Of a stretch of 11,117 bases of DNA, positions 1 to 6,021 are shown in pieces. The DNA comes from Pedobacter sp. UBA2067 (GTDB lineage Bacteria > Bacteroidota > Bacteroidia > Sphingobacteriales > Sphingobacteriaceae): the NCBI GenBank assembly GCA_002333205.1, contig DDAD01000130.1, positions 40,460 to 51,576 on the forward strand. The letters are read 5' to 3'. The first letter of the stretch is position 1. The number at the start of each line of letters is the position of its first letter. A program made the position numbers and the translations under genes. The notes beneath the pieces are model-generated. The model made no database searches. It saw only the letters and a program-made list of their open reading frames with translations, and was not told the DNA's origin.

Positions 1-1
1 T

Positions 2-2665
2 GAAAGTCGTGCAGCACCTACGGTAGGGTCGCTGTTGCAAGGGCAGATGCCCGGGGTTACCGTTGTAAACTCCACAGGCCTTCCCGGCAGTAATGGCGGG
101 ACCATCAATATCCGCGGTATCGGAACGCTCAATGACGCAAGTCCGCTGTACGTGATAGATGGTGTACCAAGCGGCAACATCAACATTCTTAATCCTTCCG
201 ACATTGAGTCTGTTACGGTGTTAAAAGATGCGGCATCATCCTCCATTTACGGTGTACGTGGTGCCAATGGTGTTATCCTGGTAACCACTAAGAAAGGTGC
301 TGCAAATGCACAACCCAGCTTGTCGTATAATAACTACTTCGGTATTCAGACCCCAACGGCACTCCCGGAGTTTCTAGGTTCGGTAGACTATATGACCCTG
401 CTAAATGAAGCCAAAATCAATGCGGGGGCCAATCCTACCTATACGGATGAGCAGATTGAGCTAGCCAGAAGTGGCAGCGATCCCAACTACTACGCCAGTA
501 CAAATTGGATCAATGAAATGTACAAGAGCTCCGCACCACAGCAGAACCATAACCTGAACCTCTCTGGCGGTGGAAACAACATGAACTATTACGTGTCTTA
601 TTCCTTTCTAAAAGAAGGCGGGCTGATCACTGGAGATGCTTTCAACGCCAATCGCCATAACGCCAGAATGCGTCTGAGTTCAACCTTATTTGATAAACTT
701 CAATTGGATGCGAACCTGGGTTATGTAGACCGTGCAGTAAACGGCTCCAGCGCTGGCGTTGCTGCCGGCAGTGGCGTCATTTACACCTCACACGTAATAT
801 CACCTTTGGTGCCGGTGCGTTTTACCACGGGCGGCTGGGGATACCTCGGCGGATCTGCAAACCCGGTTGCTATTGCGACAGATGGGGGTACCAACGATTT
901 CAGCTCACAGGAGCTTACAGCCAATCTCCAGGCTACCTTAAACATCACATCTGATTTGCGGTTGAAAGGGCAGTATGGCCTGGTGAAGTCGAACTCTTTA
1001 AGACAGATTTTTAATAAAACCATCAACTATTACAGTCCAATAGATAATTCACTTATCTACATGACCAACAATCCCAACAAGATCGACAACAGGGATTATA
1101 CACAAACCTACCAGACCTTTATCGCCACTGCGGAGTACGAAAAAACCTTTGCAGAAAAGCACTACATAAAAGCACTTGCAGGTGCATCTTCGGAGGAGAA
1201 CAGCAATACTTACCTTCTGGCTAGCAGAACAAATGTACCTACACAGGATGTTGGCAGCATAAACCTGGGTACTTTGAACCAGCTGAATGATGGCAATGGC
1301 TCTCAAAATGCGCTGCAATCTCTTTTTGGACGTTTGAACTATAGCTTTAATGAAAAATACCTGTTGGAAGGGAACTTCCGGTATGATGGTTCTTCGCGTT
1401 TTGCACCGGAACTTCGCTGGAACACGTTCTTGTCTGGTTCTGCGGGCTGGATATTCTCCAAAGAAAAGTTCTTTGAGCCACTTCAAAACATCATCAGCTT
1501 CGGTAAGATCCGCGCATCTTACGGAACACAGGGAAATGATAAGGTAGGTTCTGATTTCGCTTATCTGGCGGCAATCAATTCGGTAAATACCATGCCGATT
1601 GGCAACGTTATTACCCTTGGTTACAGGCAAACGGGCATTCCAAACCAATGGCTTACCTGGGAGTCGGTCGTGAAGCAGGATATCGGTATCGACCTGACCA
1701 TGCTGAACAACCGCTTAAGTCTTACTGCAGATTACTACAAGAATACCACCAACAACATCTTGCTGGACGTGCCGCTCCCGGATGTACTTGGAACAAGTTA
1801 CCCGCCACAGAATGCCGGTAAAGTAGAAAATAAGGGTTGGGAGCTTCAGGTAGGTTGGCAGGATAACATCCGTGAGTTTACCTATGGCGTTAATTTCAAC
1901 CTGTCGGATGTCCGCAACAAGGTGTTGAGCTTAGGCGACGCACCAGCCACCGTGGATAATCAGGTGCGTATGGTTGGCCACCCAATAGATGCTTTCTATG
2001 GCTTTGTCGCAGACCGGATCAGTCAGATTTCTGATTATACGCTTGATCCCGTAACGAATAAGTACACGCCTAACTTCCCCTACGATGTAAGTTATCCAAT
2101 GCTTCCTGGAGACATCATGTTCCGTGACCTTAACGGCGACGGCAGGATCACCCCAGCAGACGACCGCCAGGTGATTGGTAATCAGATTCCCCGTTATACT
2201 TATGGTTTCAGGGGAAATATCGGGTACAAAGGCGTAGATTTAAGTTTCTTCTTCCAGGGTGTAGGGAAAGCGGATGGTTTAATTACCGGTGGCGCGCGCC
2301 ATGCACTGATCAACGACAGCTCCAATCCGCAGGCTATACACTTAGACCGTTGGACACCAACAAACACCAATGCCAGTTATCCGAGGTTGGCCTACGGTTA
2401 CAGCTACAACCAACGACTATCTACTTACTGGCTGGAAGATGCTTCTTACCTACGTTTGAAGAACGTGCAGGTGGGTTATACCTTCCCGAAATCCCTTACA
2501 GAAAAACTTCGTATTGATAGACTAAGGTTCTATGCTTCGGCAGATAACCTGTTTACCAGCACGAATTATTTCTATGGGTATGATCCTGAAACGCCGGTAT
2601 CATCCGGTGGATTTTATCCGCAAGTGAAGACATTCATTTTTGGTCTGAACATCAATTTTAAATAA
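2..2665 (+). CDS. SusC/RagA-type TonB-dependent outer-membrane receptor, 5' end missing
   Basis: Outer-membrane TonB-dependent transporter of the SusC/RagA family, which imports oligomeric ligands captured by its SusD lid using TonB-ExbBD energy. The frame is already open at base 2 (ESRAAPTVGSLLQGQMPGV), so the signal peptide, carboxypeptidase-like domain and TonB box lie outside the window. The visible 887 codons hold most of the plug domain: IRGIGTLNDASPLYVIDGV, then a VLKDAASSSIYGVRGANGV stretch that is the SusC family hallmark. The 22-strand barrel follows and ends in FIFGLNINFK, a typical C-terminal aromatic/hydrophobic beta-signal. Family members are usually about 1000-1100 residues, so roughly 130-200 are missing. 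A TTG at 35 is an internal leucine codon, not the start. The stop is followed after one base by the SusD ATG, so the two are surely co-transcribed. The family call is firm; the substrate is unknown. Confidence 0.97.
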   Translation, partial: ESRAAPTVGSLLQGQMPGVTVVNSTGLPGSNGGTINIRGIGTLNDASPLYVIDGVPSGNINILNPSDIESVTVLKDAASSSIYGVRGANGVILVTTKKGAANAQPSLSYNNYFGIQTPTALPEFLGSVDYMTLLNEAKINAGANPTYTDEQIELARSGSDPNYYASTNWINEMYKSSAPQQNHNLNLSGGGNNMNYYVSYSFLKEGGLITGDAFNANRHNARMRLSSTLFDKLQLDANLGYVDRAVNGSSAGVAAGSGVIYTSHVISPLVPVRFTTGGWGYLGGSANPVAIATDGGTNDFSSQELTANLQATLNITSDLRLKGQYGLVKSNSLRQIFNKTINYYSPIDNSLIYMTNNPNKIDNRDYTQTYQTFIATAEYEKTFAEKHYIKALAGASSEENSNTYLLASRTNVPTQDVGSINLGTLNQLNDGNGSQNALQSLFGRLNYSFNEKYLLEGNFRYDGSSRFAPELRWNTFLSGSAGWIFSKEKFFEPLQNIISFGKIRASYGTQGNDKVGSDFAYLAAINSVNTMPIGNVITLGYRQTGIPNQWLTWESVVKQDIGIDLTMLNNRLSLTADYYKNTTNNILLDVPLPDVLGTSYPPQNAGKVENKGWELQVGWQDNIREFTYGVNFNLSDVRNKVLSLGDAPATVDNQVRMVGHPIDAFYGFVADRISQISDYTLDPVTNKYTPNFPYDVSYPMLPGDIMFRDLNGDGRITPADDRQVIGNQIPRYTYGFRGNIGYKGVDLSFFFQGVGKADGLITGGARHALINDSSNPQAIHLDRWTPTNTNASYPRLAYGYSYNQRLSTYWLEDASYLRLKNVQVGYTFPKSLTEKLRIDRLRFYASADNLFTSTNYFYGYDPETPVSSGGFYPQVKTFIFGLNINFK

Positions 2666-2666
2666 C

Positions 2667-4322
2667 ATGAAGAAGCAAATTACCTATATGATGCTCAGCC
2701 TGGCTTTAGTTGCCAGCTCATGCAAAAAAGACTTTTTAGATCGCCAGCCTTTAGATACCATCTCAGACGATACCTTCTGGAATACCGAAGAACAGCTTAT
2801 CCTGGCGGTAAATGGCTTGTATGCCAACATTAAGAACAGCAATACCGTTGCCCTGGACCAGATGGGCGATAACAGCATCAACTCCTCTACTGGCGACAGC
2901 TATCGCATCTTTAGTAGCGGTAACTTTGGTGCAGATCTGGCCTCTGTAGATGCCGAATGGCGCAGTCAATATCAGGGCATCCGTCAGTGTAACGTCTTTC
3001 TGGAAAAATATAATAACGCCACCAGCGTAAGTCAGGAGAAAAGAGATCAGATGGCCGGTGAGGCAAAGACGATCCGTGCTTACATGTATATGAACCTGGT
3101 ATGTTACTTCGGTGATCTTCCGATTGTAACCAAGCCGCTGAATATCGATGAGCTATATGAGCCCAGAAACACCAGAAAGGAAGTGATCGACTTCATCATC
3201 AAAGAGCTTGATGAAGCGGCGGCAATGATGCAGGCAAAACCGCAGACTGGTGCTACCTTGGGCCGTTTGAGTAAAGGGGCTGCGCTAGCCTTCAAGTCGA
3301 GGATTGCACTATTTGACAGCCGTTGGGCTGAAGCGGAAAAAGCGGCTAAAGAAGTCATGGACCTGGGTGTGTATAGCTTGTATACGACCGGAAATCCTGA
3401 TGTAGATTACAACAACCTGTTCAACTATAAGGGAAAACTTTCTAACGGCGCCAACAAAGAAACAATTGTTGCCAGAATGAACCTGACCGATGTAAGCATG
3501 CACAACATCAGCCGGGAGTCGCAGGTTCCAGATCAGGCATCTAGATACAACCCGACCAAGTCGCTCGTGGACTCGTACCTCTGCGTGGATGGACTGCCAA
3601 TCGATAAATCACCATTGTATAAAGAAGACAGCTATGCCGCTTTGTTTGAGAACCGAGATCCACGCATGAAGCAAACCATTCTTGCACCCGGTGCCGTGTG
3701 GGGTGGCCGTAAGGATGGTAACCCTGCAAATACCAACGCGAGCATCTTCACCGCACCAAAGTTTGTATCCGATAAGCTTGGTAGTGTTACCATTACCGGC
3801 TATTATTTTACTAAATATGTTGAGGTGAGTACCGTATCCCAGGTGTCGAAGGACCAGAATGATATCCATGTTATGCGTTTAGGCGAGGTACTGCTGAATT
3901 ATGCGGAAGCCAGGATGGAGCAAGGTACCCTTACACAGGCGGATCTTGACCTTACCATAAACAAGCTGCGCGATCGTGTGGGTATGCGTCATATGGTGCT
4001 TACCGAGCTTGCTCAGAATGGACTGGACCTGCGAAATGAAATCAGAAGAGAACGCCGCGTCGAGTTGGCCCGGGAAGGTCAGCGATGGTACGACATCATC
4101 CGCTGGAAACAAGGTGCATTGCTCGCAGCAGATGTAAAAGGCATGAAGAAATCACTTGCGCTGGTGCCTGCTCAGGTAAGCAACATCGCGGCCGATGCGG
4201 ACGGCTATATCATTGTAATGACCGGGCGACAATTCGATGAAAATAAGCACTATTTATGGCCGGTTCCATTGAATCAGATTCAACGAAATCCTAAATTAGG
4301 TCAAAATCCAGGCTGGAATTAA
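2667..4322 (+). CDS. SusD/RagB-type substrate-binding outer-membrane lipoprotein
   Basis: Surface-exposed lipoprotein of the RagB/SusD family that caps the upstream SusC barrel and captures ligand. The 551 residues are normal for the family. A lipoprotein signal peptide runs to VASSC, with Cys19 as the lipidated residue. It is followed by the mature start KKDFLDRQPLDTISDDTFW, which closely matches the family's N-terminal pattern. Residues 458-480 (EIRRERRVELAREGQRWYDI and on) and the C-terminal YLWPVPLNQIQRNPKLGQNPGWN are two further SusD signatures; the TPR-like helical core lies between. The ATG at 2667 is one base after the SusC stop, pointing to translational coupling. The fold call is very secure; the ligand is not predictable from sequence. 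The usual SusE/SusF-type extra binding proteins do not follow; two predicted hydrolases do. Confidence 0.97.
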   Translation: MKKQITYMMLSLALVASSCKKDFLDRQPLDTISDDTFWNTEEQLILAVNGLYANIKNSNTVALDQMGDNSINSSTGDSYRIFSSGNFGADLASVDAEWRSQYQGIRQCNVFLEKYNNATSVSQEKRDQMAGEAKTIRAYMYMNLVCYFGDLPIVTKPLNIDELYEPRNTRKEVIDFIIKELDEAAAMMQAKPQTGATLGRLSKGAALAFKSRIALFDSRWAEAEKAAKEVMDLGVYSLYTTGNPDVDYNNLFNYKGKLSNGANKETIVARMNLTDVSMHNISRESQVPDQASRYNPTKSLVDSYLCVDGLPIDKSPLYKEDSYAALFENRDPRMKQTILAPGAVWGGRKDGNPANTNASIFTAPKFVSDKLGSVTITGYYFTKYVEVSTVSQVSKDQNDIHVMRLGEVLLNYAEARMEQGTLTQADLDLTINKLRDRVGMRHMVLTELAQNGLDLRNEIRRERRVELAREGQRWYDIIRWKQGALLAADVKGMKKSLALVPAQVSNIAADADGYIIVMTGRQFDENKHYLWPVPLNQIQRNPKLGQNPGWN

Positions 4323-4333
4323 CCATACAATTC

Positions 4334-5149
4334 ATGAAAACCATATTTAAACAACTAGGCGTACTGAGCAGCATGATGGTGCTGCTCAGCTGTTCGCCAA
4401 AGGTTCAGCAAGCAACGCCTTCCAATGTAAGCAGCTTGAAGGTGATGTCCTATAATATTCACCATGCAAATCCGCCAAGTGAACCCGGCAAGATCGACCT
4501 TGATGCAATTGCTAAGGCGATTAAAGACCAGAATCCAGACCTGGTGGCGCTGCAGGAAGTAGATGTGAACACTGCGCGTTCCGGAAAAATCAACCAGGCC
4601 AGTATGCTTGCTCTAAAACTTGGGTTTAAAGGCTTCTTTTTCGCTAAAGCCATTGATCATGAAGGGGGCGATTACGGCGTAGCCATACTTTCCAAATATC
4701 CAATTTCCAACAATCAGATCCACAGATTGCCAACGCAGGAGGGCACCAAAGGAGAACCACGTGTACTTGCTACTGCAGAGGTCAATTTGCCCGGAGGTAG
4801 AAAAATACGTTTTGGAAGCACGCACCTGGATGCCCAGAAAAATGATACAAACAGACTTTTACAGGTTGCAGAGATCAACAAGATTACGGCTAAGGAAACT
4901 TTGCCCTTCATCATTGCAGGTGACCTGAACGCAACACCAGAAAGTCCGGTAATCAAGATCTTTGATGAACAGTTCACCCGAACCTGCAGTGATTGTGCCT
5001 TCACCATTCCGCAGATCAATCCAACAAAGACAATTGATTTCATTGGCTTCAGCAAAGCCAGTAACCTGGAAGTTGTAAGTCATCAGGTTATTCCAGAACA
5101 TTATGCTTCAGACCATTTGCCGGTTGTTTCCGTGTTAAAATTCAAATAG
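4334..5149 (+). CDS. Endonuclease/exonuclease/phosphatase (EEP) family lipoprotein
   Basis: Metal-dependent phosphoesterase fold of the DNase I / exonuclease III / inositol-phosphatase superfamily (PF03372). The signal peptide ends in LLSC with Cys20 as lipid anchor, so the enzyme is exported to the periplasm or outer membrane. The catalytic set is complete: Asn41 (MSYNIHH), Glu75 (LQEVD), His164 (STHLD), Asp197/Asn199 (GDLNATPES), Asp235 (TIDFI) and Asp260-His261 (SDHLPV). The 271-residue length is ordinary for a stand-alone EEP domain. It starts 11 bases after the susD stop, hence the same operon. EEP members cleave phosphodiester or phosphomonoester bonds in nucleic acids, phosphoinositides, sphingomyelin or GPI-like lipids; sequence alone does not separate these. 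In a SusCD operon it probably acts on the imported ligand or its fragments (inference). Confidence 0.92.
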   Translation: MKTIFKQLGVLSSMMVLLSCSPKVQQATPSNVSSLKVMSYNIHHANPPSEPGKIDLDAIAKAIKDQNPDLVALQEVDVNTARSGKINQASMLALKLGFKGFFFAKAIDHEGGDYGVAILSKYPISNNQIHRLPTQEGTKGEPRVLATAEVNLPGGRKIRFGSTHLDAQKNDTNRLLQVAEINKITAKETLPFIIAGDLNATPESPVIKIFDEQFTRTCSDCAFTIPQINPTKTIDFIGFSKASNLEVVSHQVIPEHYASDHLPVVSVLKFK

Positions 5150-5253
5150 TCAGAGATCGAAGAAAACGGGGTTTTAGAAGGTGAAAAGTGTTTCATGATG
5201 CTTGCAAACAAAGCCTGAAAATTATCGTTTACAGTATAAATAACCAGATGATT

Positions 5254-6021
5254 ATGAAACTGAAAATTGCACTCGCAGCATTAATGCTTTGCACTGCCAG
5301 CTTATATGCGCAGGATCAACAACCGAAACTACCTGTTCCAGAGCGCGTAAGTGTCAAAGGCGGCGAGCTTACCATCCAGCCCATAACTCACGCGAGTTTG
5401 GTGCTCAACTACCAGAACAAGAACATCTACGTGGATCCTACTGGTGGTGCGGAGGCCTACACCGGATTAGGTGCTGCACACGTCATCCTAATCACAGACA
5501 TTCATGGAGATCACTTCGATAAGAAAACCATTGAAGCAATCAATAAGTCAGATGCGACCTTGGTGGTCCCACAGGCGGTAGCGGATTCGCTGCCCGCAAC
5601 CATTAACAAAAAGAAACTGGTGATTTTGAACAACGGCTCTAAGACCGCCCAGGCTGGCGTATCCATTCTTGCAGTGCCGATGTATAACCTTCCTAACGCT
5701 GAGAACGCCAAGTTTCACCCTAAAGGCAGAGGAAACGGCTACATCCTGGAGGTGGGCGGAAAAAGGGTATATATCTCCGGCGATACCGCAGACACCCCGG
5801 AAATGCGGGCTTTGAAGAACATTGATATGGCTTTTGTTTGCATGAACCTGCCTTATACTATGGATGTTAATGCTGCGGCATCAGCGGTGCTTGCATTTAA
5901 ACCAAAGGTTGTATATCCATACCATTACCGCGGACAAGATGTAGAGGCTTTTAAAAGGCTTGTAAATGATGGCGACAAGAACGTTGAGGTAAAAATACTG
6001 CAATGGTATCCTGGTAGCTAG
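5254..6021 (+). CDS. Secreted metallo-beta-lactamase-fold metal-dependent hydrolase
   Basis: Predicted periplasmic hydrolase of the UlaG/Lactamase_B_2/B_3 branch of the metallo-beta-lactamase superfamily. I chose the ATG at 5254 because it opens a clean signal peptide, MKLKIALAALMLCTASLYAQ, with likely cleavage after LYA. An ATG at 5248 gives two extra residues. The in-frame ATG at 5188 would add 22 mostly uncharacteristic residues and is unlikely. Numbered from 5254 (255 aa), likely metal-site residues are His46 (ITHAS), Asp82-x-His84-x-Asp86-His87, Asp177 (SGDTAD) and His224 (YPYHYRG); His155 (FHPKGRGNGYIL) may also matter. The usual first His of HxHxDH is Asp82. It lies 104 bases after the EEP gene, and I see no convincing promoter or terminator between, so it may belong to the same operon. 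Substrate unknown; lactonase, phosphodiesterase and amidase chemistry all occur in this superfamily. Confidence 0.88.
   Translation: MKLKIALAALMLCTASLYAQDQQPKLPVPERVSVKGGELTIQPITHASLVLNYQNKNIYVDPTGGAEAYTGLGAAHVILITDIHGDHFDKKTIEAINKSDATLVVPQAVADSLPATINKKKLVILNNGSKTAQAGVSILAVPMYNLPNAENAKFHPKGRGNGYILEVGGKRVYISGDTADTPEMRALKNIDMAFVCMNLPYTMDVNAAASAVLAFKPKVVYPYHYRGQDVEAFKRLVNDGDKNVEVKILQWYPGS

Noticed and set aside
1049..1648. A 199-codon open frame on the minus strand opposite SusC1
   Set aside because: It lies wholly within the barrel-coding part of SusC1, has no recognisable domain or signal, and reads as a low-quality shadow frame.
5163..5220. Small inverted repeats between the EEP and hydrolase genes (AAAAC/GTTTT at 5163-5175; TTTCA/TGAAA at 5191-5220)
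   Set aside because: Stems are short, AT-rich or bulged, and no T-tract follows; not enough to call a terminator or riboswitch.
5188..5253. Upstream ATG for the hydrolase gene
   Set aside because: The 22 added residues would sit before a textbook signal peptide and spoil it; the ATG at 5254 is preferred.
5941..5970. Palindromic CTTTTAAAAG core near the end of the hydrolase gene as a terminator for the regulator
   Set aside because: The GC flanks do not pair (GGC against GGC), leaving only an AT stem; no proper terminator structure.
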